This document shows, one piece after another, positions 1-9,769 of a DNA stretch of 64,000 nucleotides. The stretch is taken from positions 620,690 through 684,689 of the forward strand of contig JAKMXF010000354.1 of the NCBI GenBank assembly GCA_024704765.1, written 5' to 3'. The DNA is from Oopsacas minuta. Its lineage: Eukaryota; Porifera; Hexactinellida; Lyssacinosida; Leucopsacidae. The translations under genes and the position numbers were made by a program. A model generated the notes under the pieces. The model was not told where the DNA came from. It saw nothing but the letters and a program-made list of their open reading frames with translations, and did not search any database. Position 1 is the stretch's first letter, and each line of letters starts with the position of its first letter.

Positions 1-429
1 GATATGACAATAATTTCTAATATTCAACCAGATGTGAAAGATCGGAAAGAGACGACATTAATCATTGATTTTGTAATCTGCAATGAATGTTTATTTCTAC
101 TTTTCATTAATTGTCCATGTCAACTTCAAGTATTTGATTTCAATGGTAAATTCTTAAATTATTTTTTCGATAATATATCACTCAGGACTCCTCTATTCCT
201 TACACACTATCTTAATAGAATTTATATCAGTCAGAGAGATCGACCTGAAGTTGCCTGTGTTAAATTGGAAGATGATGATACTCATATATTCACCCTCTCT
301 ATAAAGAAAAGAGGAATAAGGAATAATGGCGAATGGAAGATAAAGTCTCCGTATAGACCATGTGGGATTTTTTATGGCATTGAGTTCAGCCCTGTTTATA
401 ATTGTCTAATTATGTGTGAGATGTTATAA
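1..429 (+). CDS. 3' end of an NHL/beta-propeller-like protein (partial)
   Basis: The frame is open from the first base of the window and stops at 427-429, so this is probably the last exon of a gene that begins upstream. An in-frame ATG at position 4 could also start a 141-residue product. Residues around 40-55 (CQLQVFDFNGKFLNYF) resemble one blade of an NHL or similar propeller repeat (hydrophobic-V-F-D-x-x-G-K-F). The later stretch RPCGIFYGIEFSP could be the next blade. No catalytic motif is visible. Such repeats end many TRIM-NHL-type animal proteins, but no RING or B-box is in view, so I do not assign a gene name. Confidence 0.45.
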   Translation, partial: DMTIISNIQPDVKDRKETTLIIDFVICNECLFLLFINCPCQLQVFDFNGKFLNYFFDNISLRTPLFLTHYLNRIYISQRDRPEVACVKLEDDDTHIFTLSIKKRGIRNNGEWKIKSPYRPCGIFYGIEFSPVYNCLIMCEML

Positions 430-670
430 CATTTTATTTCTGAATCCTATGCAACTGTAGTATATTTCACACTTAATAAAAGGGCTCAGATATTATTTCT
501 CCATGTAATAGTCAGTAGCAGAACTGAACAAAGATATCTTCATTGCCTCTGATTTATACATCAGCTAGCTATTCAACTAATAACAACCTATCCTCTATTG
601 CTTATGGGCCTTTATTAGTTAATTATAACCTTGAATGTAGTTCCCCCATTTAGCCTATTATTTATTTATT

Positions 671-2032
671 ATGGTTTTCGAGTATGCTTGCTTTTTGGTC
701 TTGTTTTTACAACCAGCACTCACAACTATACCATTTGATCCTTATGAAGATAAATCCCTATTCTCTATATCCTGGATACATCCTAATGATGTATCTGATA
801 TGGTATCACTTCTCTCGTCTCGTTACGAGCGATTGGAGATGAGAACAAGTGCTAATGAGGCGTATACTTGTTACATTCCCTTATCCCCCTACACTCCAGA
901 AGAGGAAGGGCTAGAACAGTCTAGAGAAGACAGTATTTATTTCTCAGAAATACTCCAGCCCTTCTTCTTGACAGAGAGATGTCACTACCGAGTTGAAGGC
1001 TACTGGACATATGAAATTTGTCATAATAAGCATTTGAGTCAATATCATAAAGATGAGACCAAGGGTGAGAAATTGGGTGCTGTTTCATCTGATTACTTCC
1101 TCGGGTATTTTGACACACCCCCTGACCATTTCAACATTATTCCTCTACCTCGTATATCCTTTAACGGTCTATCCCTCCCCTACTATGAAGTTCTGTTAGG
1201 TAGGGGGTCATCCTGTGATTTGTTAGGTGGAAGAGCCCGTGAAGCGTCTGTCAAATATATTTGTAATCCAAATGGTGAACACAATGAATTCCTGCAGATA
1301 GAAGAGATCAGTACTTGTTTCTATTCAATTATATTTGGTACTAGTTTCCTATGTAGATTAGATGTATTCAACACAAATCAGTTAATATCTGAGGAGATAC
1401 AGTGTATTGCAGAGATAGAAACAGCTGGTATAGGTGAGCCTATATCAGCTACAGCTGTTAAACAGGAGAGTATTCAATATGAAGGATTTTCCGCCAGGAA
1501 GAGACCCGTTGAAATGGAATACTCTGATGGAATTCCTTTCAAACAAACGAAGAGATTAAAGGTTGATAATATGGCAGAACGGTTCCTAGCTGGGGAGATA
1601 TGTTTACAAGGGGGGACTTCAGGCTGGTGGAAGTATGAGTTCTGTTACAAAGACTATGTTAGACAGTTTCATGAAGACAAAACAACTTCACAAGAGATTG
1701 TTCTGGGAATTTGGGATGAGAAGGCACATATAAAATGGTTTGAAGAGAACGAATCCTCCAGTAAGTTAGTGTCTCAAAGCACAGTACTACACTACTATAT
1801 TGGTGGAGAGATGTGTCAGGCAACTGGAAAAGCACGCGCTGTTGTTGTTAAAATGAAATGTTTGTTGTCCGGCAGTATGGAACAGGTTGCATTATATCTG
1901 GAAGAGCCTAGAGTATGTGAATATCAGCTGACTGTAGAGTCTAATTTGTTCTGTGATATGATAAGAAACATTGGAGATTATGGTTTGTTTCAATACAAAA
2001 AGAAAGTAGAAAAGGAGAAAGAACAATTTTAA
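671..2032 (+). CDS. ERLEC1: Endoplasmic reticulum lectin 1 (two MRH domains)
   Basis: Predicted ER-lumenal lectin of ER-associated degradation, which binds trimmed N-glycans on misfolded proteins and hands them to the HRD1/SEL1L ubiquitin ligase. The 453-residue product starts with a hydrophobic signal peptide (residues 1-18, ending near LTT). It has two MRH (OS-9/PRKCSH-type) domains. The first, about residues 100-235, has YWTYEIC and QYHKDE. The second, about 310-435, has the double-tryptophan WWKYEFC, RQFHEDK and the closing CEYQLTV. Human ERLEC1 is 483 residues with the same two-domain layout. The first domain lacks the WW pair, as is usual for the non-binding copy. Single exon. The upstream sequence ends in a pyrimidine-rich CCATTTAG about 20 nt before the ATG. 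Confidence 0.9.
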   Translation: MVFEYACFLVLFLQPALTTIPFDPYEDKSLFSISWIHPNDVSDMVSLLSSRYERLEMRTSANEAYTCYIPLSPYTPEEEGLEQSREDSIYFSEILQPFFLTERCHYRVEGYWTYEICHNKHLSQYHKDETKGEKLGAVSSDYFLGYFDTPPDHFNIIPLPRISFNGLSLPYYEVLLGRGSSCDLLGGRAREASVKYICNPNGEHNEFLQIEEISTCFYSIIFGTSFLCRLDVFNTNQLISEEIQCIAEIETAGIGEPISATAVKQESIQYEGFSARKRPVEMEYSDGIPFKQTKRLKVDNMAERFLAGEICLQGGTSGWWKYEFCYKDYVRQFHEDKTTSQEIVLGIWDEKAHIKWFEENESSSKLVSQSTVLHYYIGGEMCQATGKARAVVVKMKCLLSGSMEQVALYLEEPRVCEYQLTVESNLFCDMIRNIGDYGLFQYKKKVEKEKEQF

Positions 2033-2145
2033 TTAGCTATTGGTATATTGTGTGTGCTTTAATATTTCTCTCTAATAATATTCTGAATTGACTTTATGAG
2101 CATTTATACGTGTATGACTTATGATGTGTTTGCTGTTAGAATTGA

Positions 2146-3345
2146 ATGGCAGAAGCACAAAATTCTACAAACGAAGCTACAGATAACCTTGTAGAGGATC
2201 AACCTAGTAGTAGAACAGTTCCACAAACAGAGATACCTGATACACCAGCTGATATGCCAGCTGGTGACAAGGGAGAAGGAGATGAACAAGGTAAGGAAAT
2301 GGATTCTGAAGATTCTCAGGAATCCCCTGATGAGGGTGATCTAGAGGATAGTAAGCATGAAATACTAGATCCAGAACAGCTTGAGGAGAGATTAGGAGAG
2401 GCTAGAAAGGCTGTTATAGTAAGCCGTTACGAGGATGCTATGCAACTTCTACCATCCTGTCTCGCTACTATAACAGATAAAGAAGGAGAATTATCCGTTA
2501 AATTAGCAGAACCACACTATCTTTATGGCAAGAGCATGTTTGAGTGTGCTCGAATTAATACAGGAGTTCTTGGCGAGGGAGTCTTGAAAGATAAACACAC
2601 TCACAGTAAGGGAGAGGAGAGTAGTGATGATAATGTGGAGACTACTGACGAGGTTACTGAAACAGAACCGAATAACTTTGAAGTAGCCTGGGAGAATCTA
2701 GAAGTTAGCAGAGTTATCTGTTCGAAAGCATTAGAACTTAATAGCTCAGATATAGAGGTAGCGAACATTTTGTTGGAAGTATTGACTTGTCTTGCAGAGT
2801 TACAAATTGAGACAGGTTGTTATGAAAAAGCAGCAGCTGATTTTGAAGAATGTCTACAGCTGTTAGGAAAGTACCCTGACATATCTACACTGAAACTTGT
2901 TGGTGCGACACATTTTAGTATTGGCATGGCTTTATCTTTAGCTGGAGATTATCAGCTGGCTGTAGAAGCATTAACAAGATCACTGGATGCACTAACTAAG
3001 TTGTTAGGAGAGAGTGAGGGCAGTGAAGCTAGTTCTCTACAAGAACTGATTGATGATATTAAGCCGAGATTAGCTGAAGCTATTGACCAAACTAGAGAGA
3101 AAATTGAGCAAATGAAACAGGGATCTGAATCTGATAAACCTACCAACAGCTCTAACGGTGATAAAGATGCTAAAGTAATTCTTAAACCTGTTAGTATTGA
3201 CTTAGAATCTGTAAAGGTTAACGATATTTCACACCTTGTGAGAAAGAAGCGATCTGTGGAGGAGGTGACAAGTGGACCTGTAGGTGAGGCCACGAGTCCA
3301 AAAAAAGCTAAGAAGGAACAGGAAGTGAATGCTCTTAATCCTTAA
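2146..3345 (+). CDS. NASP: NASP-type histone chaperone (SHNi-TPR)
   Basis: Predicted nuclear chaperone for H1 and H3-H4 of the NASP/Sim3/Hif1 family. The 399-residue product has an acidic, Ser/Pro-rich N-terminus (1-75). TPR1 (about 77-130) contains PHYLYGKSMFECARI. An acidic insert (about 150-180) interrupts TPR2, as in other NASP proteins. A SHNi-TPR-like pair of helices follows (about 215-290; HFSIGMALSLAGDYQLAVEA), then a coiled coil. The C-terminal tail carries basic nuclear-localisation candidates (VRKKRS and SPKKAKKEQE). It lies 113 bp downstream of the ERLEC1 stop on the same strand. The motif CTGTTAG sits six bases before the ATG. Confidence 0.9.
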   Translation: MAEAQNSTNEATDNLVEDQPSSRTVPQTEIPDTPADMPAGDKGEGDEQGKEMDSEDSQESPDEGDLEDSKHEILDPEQLEERLGEARKAVIVSRYEDAMQLLPSCLATITDKEGELSVKLAEPHYLYGKSMFECARINTGVLGEGVLKDKHTHSKGEESSDDNVETTDEVTETEPNNFEVAWENLEVSRVICSKALELNSSDIEVANILLEVLTCLAELQIETGCYEKAAADFEECLQLLGKYPDISTLKLVGATHFSIGMALSLAGDYQLAVEALTRSLDALTKLLGESEGSEASSLQELIDDIKPRLAEAIDQTREKIEQMKQGSESDKPTNSSNGDKDAKVILKPVSIDLESVKVNDISHLVRKKRSVEEVTSGPVGEATSPKKAKKEQEVNALNP

Positions 3346-4506
3346 AAATCAGCAGTTACAACTTTTCAATTTATAAATTAAATATTCAAGTGATCTTAGC
3401 TCTGATAGAGATTGTTACATTTCAGAAATTGAACTTTACAACGATAATTTTGGTTAATATTGTTTTACTTGCAATAAATTGCTTATTATTCATTTTGATA
3501 ATACAAAAGACTTAGCCTCCAGACCCCCAGGTACCCGAACTTGGCGCCATGTGTCTCAGTACGACGAGACTAGATTGTTGATAGAATGCGTATTACAAAT
3601 ATCTAACATATGTTGTCAACCTACATATAAATTTGAGTTAGACTGACCAGACTTTGTTAATTCATTAATACGTACGGATGCAGCAACAAGTACAAAAGTG
3701 TTGAGTTTAAAATAGCTGAAATCATCCACTCCATTTTAGTGTGCCACGTAAATATTAAGCTGCAGAGCAATTTACTAGTTGACGTCATAATTAATAGATA
3801 ATATCAGAAAAATTCTAAAAGTGTTGGTATTTCATCAGGTTATCTGTTTGCAATTATTGGTCAGGTATTTTTGTATGATTTGTGCATTAATTAATTACAA
3901 AAGAAAATAAAAGTTACAGTGTAAAACGTATATACACGAGATGTCAAATTGCAAAAATAAAGTTATAAACGAATATGTATTTGTTATTTACGTAAGCTAT
4001 ACATTATACTTTCAAAGTGTAGGTTCATCACGCAAATTTCAGTTCAATAATTTCTTCTCTCTCTTACATATTTAACGTTGGAATATGGCCATGTGGCATG
4101 TCCATAAGGAATGTATGTTACGTAAACAATCTCATCACAAAATCGACATATTTTCAATTGAACTTCTTAGCTTAGCAAAGATTCTAATTAATGAAATGAT
4201 TTTCAGCTTTCAGTTACTTCCTGTGACCTGGATCGCTAGAATTTTAAATTTGGTGAAAGTGGAACATTACTGGCTTGAATTACTTCAAAGAATTCATAAT
4301 TGACTTAAACCATATGCCATATAACAACTGCGCTTTTGTGGTATTTGTGGATACCTTATATTTGATTTTATACAGCCATTTATCTACATTTTTCATTAGG
4401 GATATTTTATGTTTACATAGCATTTTTGACATACTACGTTTCTACATTATTTTATTGTATAGTTACAGGAATATTTGATTTCTTAGTATAATATATCACA
4501 GAATAA
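3346..4506. other. Intergenic, 1.16 kb, no supported gene
   Basis: AT-rich spacer between NASP and the TRIC gene. Two short open frames (4085-4303 and 4275-4478) have low-complexity, Leu/Ile/Tyr-rich translations and overlap each other, so I do not call them. A short GC-richer patch near 3511-3570 contains small inverted repeats (GTCTC/GAGAC). No tRNA boxes or splice-supported exon were seen. Confidence 0.5.
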
Positions 4507-5337
4507 ATGCCTGATGTAGCAGTTGATCCGCTTACTACTGCAGTAGATTCATTGCATTCTGCTGGAGAGATGCTCTTAGAAATTGATCCTAAAATACACT
4601 TTATAATACATTCTATACTTGTTGCGTATAAGATAAGACAAAGTGAGAAAGAAAGTAGATTATTCGCGTTGAAATACCCCATTGCTTCTTGTGCTACACA
4701 CTTTATAGTCTCTCTCTTCGGTACTATTCTAAGTAACTTTCTGCTCGGCATTCCTGTTATAGGAGTATGCACTAATCCACAAAATTTGTTCTTATCCTTT
4801 TTATGCTGGTATCTCGTGTTCTTCTCTCCATGGGATACAGTTTTCAATCTTCTTAATCTCTTGCCATTAAGGATTATGTTAGAAATTCTACATGAGATTA
4901 AGAGGGCTATTAACGTGCATTTAGGAGTCATACAAGCTGCTAAAGTGTTTCCAGAGGCCTGGACTGTAATGGCTATTATCGGAACCATAAGGGGATCTGG
5001 CACAAACTGGGGTATCACATTCTCCCGTTTGATAACAAACTCTCCTCTCGCTAGAGAACACGAGCTCATCAAATTTGTAGCAGCTACAAGGCTGTGCCTA
5101 ATCATGGGCGTGTTATTTGGCCTGTCACAAGTTGGAAAATTTACCTTTGATCCCCTGGCTATACTCCCTGTGTTGTCTACTGTTATGATAGCTATTAGGC
5201 TGGGATCATTGGTTTATCAATGGGGAGATCCATTCACAAGCATACAAGGAATATTATGGAGACCATTCGTGATATTAATTCAAGAAGAAATTGAATTTGA
5301 AAATTCAGGGAGTAATGAGGTTAGTCAATTTATATAA
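4507..5337 (+). CDS. TMEM38: TRIC-type trimeric intracellular cation channel (TMEM38)
   Basis: Predicted K+-permeable channel of the ER or sarcoplasmic reticulum that balances charge during Ca2+ release. The 276-residue product has the TRIC fold: about seven hydrophobic segments. Signature stretches include FLCWYLVFFSPWD (compare WYLVFYCPQD in vertebrate TRICs), the helix HEIKRAINVHLGV in place of the KEV-type lipid-binding helix, and GTIRGSGTNWG in place of the glycine-rich pore helix. Length matches family members (about 290). Vertebrates have TMEM38A and B; this sequence cannot be assigned to either. Single exon. A T-rich tract ending in TTCTTAG lies about 22 nt before the ATG. Confidence 0.9.
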   Translation: MPDVAVDPLTTAVDSLHSAGEMLLEIDPKIHFIIHSILVAYKIRQSEKESRLFALKYPIASCATHFIVSLFGTILSNFLLGIPVIGVCTNPQNLFLSFLCWYLVFFSPWDTVFNLLNLLPLRIMLEILHEIKRAINVHLGVIQAAKVFPEAWTVMAIIGTIRGSGTNWGITFSRLITNSPLAREHELIKFVAATRLCLIMGVLFGLSQVGKFTFDPLAILPVLSTVMIAIRLGSLVYQWGDPFTSIQGILWRPFVILIQEEIEFENSGSNEVSQFI

Positions 5338-5512
5338 ATATTTAATTACTCTATTTCTCTACCGATTTACTTAAATACACGAATAATATATTGTTTTCTA
5401 TTAAAAGTGTATTAAATTATGAATTGCGTTTTAATTCATTGATAAATATAATAGAATTCAATTAAATACATAACTAATTTTTAAACAGTATACGTGTTCT
5501 TTGCTGGTTATA

Positions 5513-6856
5513 TTAGCTAAACACATTTATCAAGTTAGAGCAACATGCTTTTCTTGATCCGTTATCCTTCTCTACATTGAATTCTCTTGATCTTAATAAC
5601 ATAGTAGAATTGTTGCGATGTAGCATCTTGTTAACCTGCTCAACCCACTCGTCCCTCTCCTGTGCAGTCTCTGCACATAAACAGTAGTTTCTCCAGGGTG
5701 TAGTGACTGTGAATGTGAAATCGTTTGGAGGAGAGCGTGTGTATTTCATATGTCCTTTCTCTACTTTGTATCCGTCTATAGAAGTCCCTACATGAAATTC
5801 TCCACTAGCAAAAGGAAATAGCTTGCTCCGAGAATACACTAAATGGTTGTCATAAAGTGTAAACCAGCGTTCCTTCCAACCGTTTAGCTTATCGGGCCCA
5901 GATTTCCATAACCTTCCTGTTTTGAAGAAGATAGGAGCAGCACTGATAATTTCTGTATTTATACGTGAAGGTAGTTTTATTTCAATAGTAGGTGCTGATT
6001 TGCTCATAGTTAGTTTTTGTTGATTTGGTTTTGGTATATGTATTCTCTGTTTAGATCTGGGAATAGCTCCTTGTGCTATGAGAATACAACAATACCATTC
6101 AAAGATTTCTTCTTCTTGCCCACTCGTGAGGAATATATGCTTTATTACTCTCTCTTTCCATCTCGTAGAGCTGCTAAGATTCGCGCTAATTATTTTTTGA
6201 GAATCAGCTCCTCGTAAGCTCTTCCCATACTTCTCTTTCTCCCACGATATTCTGATACAATGCTCCTCAACGGCACCCTCATTAGCCTCTAGCTTTTCTA
6301 TAAACACTTCAGCAGATGCTAGTGGAATAACTTCTTCAGGTTCAAATGCTCCACCTTTCAACAAACATTCTATAACCTGCCTATCTCTGTCTAGCACAAT
6401 ATACTGTAGATTCCATTCATTATCACTGACTTCAGATCTTTTTGATAATATGCCAATCCTTCTACTATCATTTAATGTATTAGCGTAGTCTTCAAATGCG
6501 AATCCTCTGGAGGCATATTTCCTTTTAATATACTGTCTTCTTATAAACATGTTTATCTGTGCTAAGCTCTTCGTATATGAGCTAGGTAGAAACTTTTCAA
6601 ACTCGTCATTTATTTGTTTATTTCCTCCCCGATCCAGAACAGATCTGATGTCTTTTTGAGTCAACTGATCGTCTTCTAATATCTTAATTTCATGGTTTAT
6701 ATTCCCCTTCATGTCCTTATGTGCAAGTCCACACTGACCACACAATAATACACCATATTCTACGTCACAATGAGTAGGATTGTTTGTGTTACAATCAGCA
6801 CACAGGTGGTTATCCTCAAGAGATTGTAGTTCACTTTCGCTCTCAATAAATGCCAT
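5513..6856 (-). CDS. ADAP: ADAP-type ArfGAP with two PH domains, catalytic arginine replaced
   Basis: Centaurin-alpha (ADAP) family: zinc-finger ArfGAP followed by two PH domains that bind phosphoinositides at the plasma membrane. I start at the ATG at 6856 because it places the first zinc cysteine at residue 19, near human ADAP1. An in-frame ATG at 6880 would add eight residues. The finger has the spacing C-x2-C-x16-C-x2-C (C19, C22, C39, C42). PH1 is about residues 120-265 and PH2 about 310-425 (KTGRLWKSG, WKERWFTLYDN, final W in EWVEQV). The family arginine after the fourth cysteine (x4-R) is lysine (K47), and the conserved Trp of the finger is missing, so GAP activity is doubtful. Single exon. 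Confidence 0.9.
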   Translation of the reverse strand: MAFIESESELQSLEDNHLCADCNTNNPTHCDVEYGVLLCGQCGLAHKDMKGNINHEIKILEDDQLTQKDIRSVLDRGGNKQINDEFEKFLPSSYTKSLAQINMFIRRQYIKRKYASRGFAFEDYANTLNDSRRIGILSKRSEVSDNEWNLQYIVLDRDRQVIECLLKGGAFEPEEVIPLASAEVFIEKLEANEGAVEEHCIRISWEKEKYGKSLRGADSQKIISANLSSSTRWKERVIKHIFLTSGQEEEIFEWYCCILIAQGAIPRSKQRIHIPKPNQQKLTMSKSAPTIEIKLPSRINTEIISAAPIFFKTGRLWKSGPDKLNGWKERWFTLYDNHLVYSRSKLFPFASGEFHVGTSIDGYKVEKGHMKYTRSPPNDFTFTVTTPWRNYCLCAETAQERDEWVEQVNKMLHRNNSTMLLRSREFNVEKDNGSRKACCSNLINVFS

Positions 6857-7278
6857 ATTTAATATTAATATTTGTTGCATCTCTGTCTATTTATACTTCT
6901 TGTCATTTCTAACTTCTTATCCTGTCAGTATTAATATTTATGGAGGTATTAGCTTTAAGCAGTACTATTACTATTATCTTACATCAACTTTCAGTATCTC
7001 TATGTTCCGTAATCGTGATAAATATTTGTATTTTCTGCTCTAAATTCTAAAAATACTTTTATAGATAATGTATTATTACCTCATTTTTGTATTTTCTAAT
7101 TCTTACGATGTAGAAAATACCAATTACTTACATGTTTTTCAATGTATAGTATTCTAATTAATTGGGGGATTTTCAGTTAATATTTCAATAATTATTGAAA
7201 TAATTACATAAGTTTTTGGAAAATACCAGCATACTCAGGTTATAATTAAGAAAATTAATACATACTCAAGTTTGGAAA
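6857..7278. other. Intergenic, about 420 bp, nothing recognised
   Basis: AT-rich 5' flank of the ADAP gene on the minus strand. It contains only short incidental open frames; no repeat longer than a few bases stands out. Confidence 0.5.
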
Positions 7279-7879
7279 GATGAATATACATCCAGGTCTG
7301 TTGATGGGGCCAGAGAGTCATATGAAGGGTGATAGTTGTTCCCCTGATCCTTTAGGTACACATAAACTTTTAGTAGACAGTCTTAAAATGTCTTGATGAC
7401 CTTAAACTGTCCAAGAGTTAAAGTAATGTTCAGAATGATTTTTCCAATTAATATGCTTACTGTCCTATAATTACTCAGTTTCATTCAATTATTTATAATT
7501 GCAATTTTGTTTACGTAATTCTGATTAAAATGCTTTTGTATTATCAGAATTTGTTTATTTAGGACATCCTCATCTGACTAGATTCTAGTTATCTGTAAAC
7601 AATAACAATGGCAAATAATCCAATATCAAATCATAATAATAATTTCAATAAATTCCACTAATGCTACACACTTAGAGATATGTATATTCCCAACCTATTT
7701 ATCCTTCTTAACCTTATTAGGATGTTCAAGGAGAAGGTCTCCCTAAATTCCGTCCAATATATTCTGAATCAAAAACTCTAATAGACGGAGAACGAGACAG
7801 TGAATCAGATGACATCAGTACTACCTCGAGTAGACATGGGATGCCGACTAGAAGCTTGAAGCAGAAGAAACAATCCTAA
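7279..7879 (+). CDS. Possible small two-exon gene, unknown product
   Basis: The second segment (about 7731-7879, stop at 7877-7879) is coding-like. It is Ser/Asp-rich and ends in a basic tail, with pieces such as FRPIYSESKTLIDGERD and MPTRSLKQKKQS. A plausible first exon begins at ATG 7279 (MNIHPGLLMGPES...) and reaches a donor G|GTACAC at 7352-7354. Joining it to an acceptor TTCAAG before GAGAAGG restores phase and gives about 74 residues. An alternative acceptor (TTATTAG, a few bases earlier) would shift the frame. I recognise no family. The composition is unlike neighbouring noncoding DNA, which is the main support. Confidence 0.35.
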
Positions 7880-8126
7880 TGCATTTACATAAGCTCTAGC
7901 ATTGTGATTATACAGTCAGTTCAGTTAAATATTTAGATATATATTGTAGTTATTAATTGTAGTTATTAATTGTGAACTTATTTTGTACTGTGATTTATAT
8001 GATTAGTAAAATAATTATATTTACTGATTATCCTACAATCATCCAATCTTTTTCTATGAAATGTTATTTGGCAATGATATGATTTTTGATGTATAATGTG
8101 AGTTGTGTTCCTTGAGGCTTTTAGTG

Positions 8127-8720
8127 ATGAGAAATATGTTTAGAGTTTGTATCAGATTGCTATCTGGGAATAATACAGCTTCCAATAGCTCAGTACAGAA
8201 ATTGACTTTCTATGGCAGATGCTATAAGAAGAGTCCTACATTCACGTCAGCAGTTACTGGATGTATTCTATTTGCTCTCGGAGACATAGCGCGTCAACAA
8301 ATCGTAGAGAAAAAGGGTATAGCTCACGAATACAGTGAAACAATGAGAATGGGTACTCTAGGGCTTATATGGGTTGGTCCTGTGATTAACACATGGTACA
8401 TGATATTAGAGAAAAGTATAAAGATATCTGGCGTAAGAGGAGTGTTAATTAAGATTGCTTGTGACCAACTATTGTTCGCACCTATTTTAATACTAACAAT
8501 AGTTAATTTCCTGAAGAAATCTACTAACTACCAAGAGTTCAAACAAGTGATGTCGACTGAATATTTAACTGTACTTAAAACCAATTACTTATTCTGGCCA
8601 CTAATCCAGTTTATTACGTTTTCATTCATTCCGCTTAGTCTGCGTGTTGTGTGGGTTAATTCTATCTCAATAGTATGGAATACGTTCATATCTTGGGTAA
8701 TGTATGGAAAGAAACAGTAG
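8127..8720 (+). CDS. MPV17/PXMP2-family membrane protein
   Basis: The 197-residue product belongs to the MPV17/PMP22 family of small inner-mitochondrial or peroxisomal membrane proteins (MPV17, MPV17L, MPV17L2, PXMP2, yeast Sym1). Diagnostic pieces: GCILFALGDIARQQ in helix 1; the family WVGP-x4-WY pattern as WVGPVINTWY; DQLLFAPILI; and a C-terminal NYLFWPLIQF followed by FSFIPLSLRVVWVN, matching the W-P-x2-Q-x2-N/T-F-x4-P-x2-R core. Four hydrophobic helices are visible. The reading frame opens earlier with a TTG at 8103, but the first ATG is at 8127; GGCTTTTAG ends two bases before it. Which paralogue it represents cannot be decided by eye. Confidence 0.88.
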   Translation: MRNMFRVCIRLLSGNNTASNSSVQKLTFYGRCYKKSPTFTSAVTGCILFALGDIARQQIVEKKGIAHEYSETMRMGTLGLIWVGPVINTWYMILEKSIKISGVRGVLIKIACDQLLFAPILILTIVNFLKKSTNYQEFKQVMSTEYLTVLKTNYLFWPLIQFITFSFIPLSLRVVWVNSISIVWNTFISWVMYGKKQ

Positions 8721-9070
8721 AATTATGCTATTCTGTATTTTAGTTTTATATCCCATTTATCACTGAATTCACTTTATATGTACTAAGTATCAATTGGACG
8801 ATCTATTATTTTACAGCCCTAAAATAGTATTAACGCGTTAATTAAATGCTTCGTTTAAAGATTGGTCAAATATTTTACCCCGTTGTGCTACCAATATTCA
8901 TATGATCAACACTTATTAACGTTAATTAACGTTCCACATGTGGGACAACTCAGCCACTCTTGTTTTGGTGCCTCCAATTACTAATACCACTTTAAATCGA
9001 ATTTATTAAATGCCAAGCTGTAGGCACAGATTGTAATTTCTGATTATTTTACTTACTTATTCTGAATACA
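8721..9070. promoter_or_regulatory. Intergenic with a cluster of perfect palindromes
   Basis: The 350-bp gap between the MPV17-like and METTL23 genes holds three perfect palindromes: ATTAACGCGTTAAT (8829-8842), AACGTTAATTAACGTT (8918-8933) and, directly abutting, CCACATGTGG (8934-8943). The second contains GTTAATTAAC, similar to an HNF1/homeodomain dimer site. The third contains a CACATGTG E-box-like core. The placement before METTL23 suggests a regulatory role, but that is inference. Confidence 0.35.
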
Positions 9071-9769
9071 ATGGAGAGAACTTTCTTCTTTCCCCTAAGC
9101 AAGTCGGAGGAAAAGAAAGTTGATCCGTTTCTACAAATTGATATATTTGAGAAAGTTGATCCATCTTTTTCTCAATTCGTTTGGCCAGCAGCTCCCATTC
9201 TTGTTAAATTTTTGATATCTCGCAACCACGAAATTTGTAATCATAAGAACATATTAGAGCTTGGAGGTGGAGCTGGTCTCCCTTCAATTGCCGCTGCCAT
9301 GTTAGGATGCAATGTATTCCTTAGTGATCGAATAGACAGTACGGAATGGGAAGAATTGGCAAGACGTAATATTAAGGAAAATGAAGTAGAATCAAAGATT
9401 AGAATATTCCCAATTGAATGGGCAGAATTCACTGAAGAAATGTTTGAATTACCAAAGTTTGATTATATAATAGCTTCTGACTGCTTTTATGATAGGAATA
9501 TTTTTGAAGATTTGATTTGTACAGTTTCATTCTTTTTAACATTAAATCCGAGTTGTCGTTTCTGGACAACATATCAGAATAGAAGTGTAGGTAAGACCTT
9601 ATTTCTTGATACATTGTTCAGGAGATGGGGGTTAGAGTGTGATGAGATTCCTCTCCACTGTTTTGATGCTGATTATTTCTTTACTTCAAACGGCAGTGAA
9701 GGAAATGCTACTCCTGCAAATCATATTGAAGAAGAAAACTTTAAACTCTGGGAAATATACAAATGCTGA
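9071..9769 (+). CDS. METTL23: METTL23-like protein methyltransferase
   Basis: Seven-beta-strand (Rossmann) SAM-dependent methyltransferase of the METTL21/23 group. The 232-residue product has motif I ILELGGGAGLPSIAA (about residues 60-75), the acidic post-I LSDRID, and motif IV-like DYIIASDCFYDRNIFEDL (about 135-155). The ASDxFY..xxFEDxL pattern and the following WTTYQNRS match METTL23 more closely than other METTL21 relatives; human METTL23 methylates histone H3R17. The C-terminal IPLHCFDADYF also aligns with IPLESFDAD in the human protein. Single exon. Unlike many neighbours, no T-rich YAG lies just before its ATG. Confidence 0.85.
   Translation: MERTFFFPLSKSEEKKVDPFLQIDIFEKVDPSFSQFVWPAAPILVKFLISRNHEICNHKNILELGGGAGLPSIAAAMLGCNVFLSDRIDSTEWEELARRNIKENEVESKIRIFPIEWAEFTEEMFELPKFDYIIASDCFYDRNIFEDLICTVSFFLTLNPSCRFWTTYQNRSVGKTLFLDTLFRRWGLECDEIPLHCFDADYFFTSNGSEGNATPANHIEEENFKLWEIYKC

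Noticed and set aside
4085-4478. Two overlapping 67-72-codon plus-strand frames before TMEM38
   Set aside because: Hydrophobic, low-complexity translations, mutual overlap and no splice or family support.
4452-5105. 217-codon minus-strand frame across TMEM38
   Set aside because: Antisense shadow of a clear TRIC coding sequence; no family resemblance of its own.
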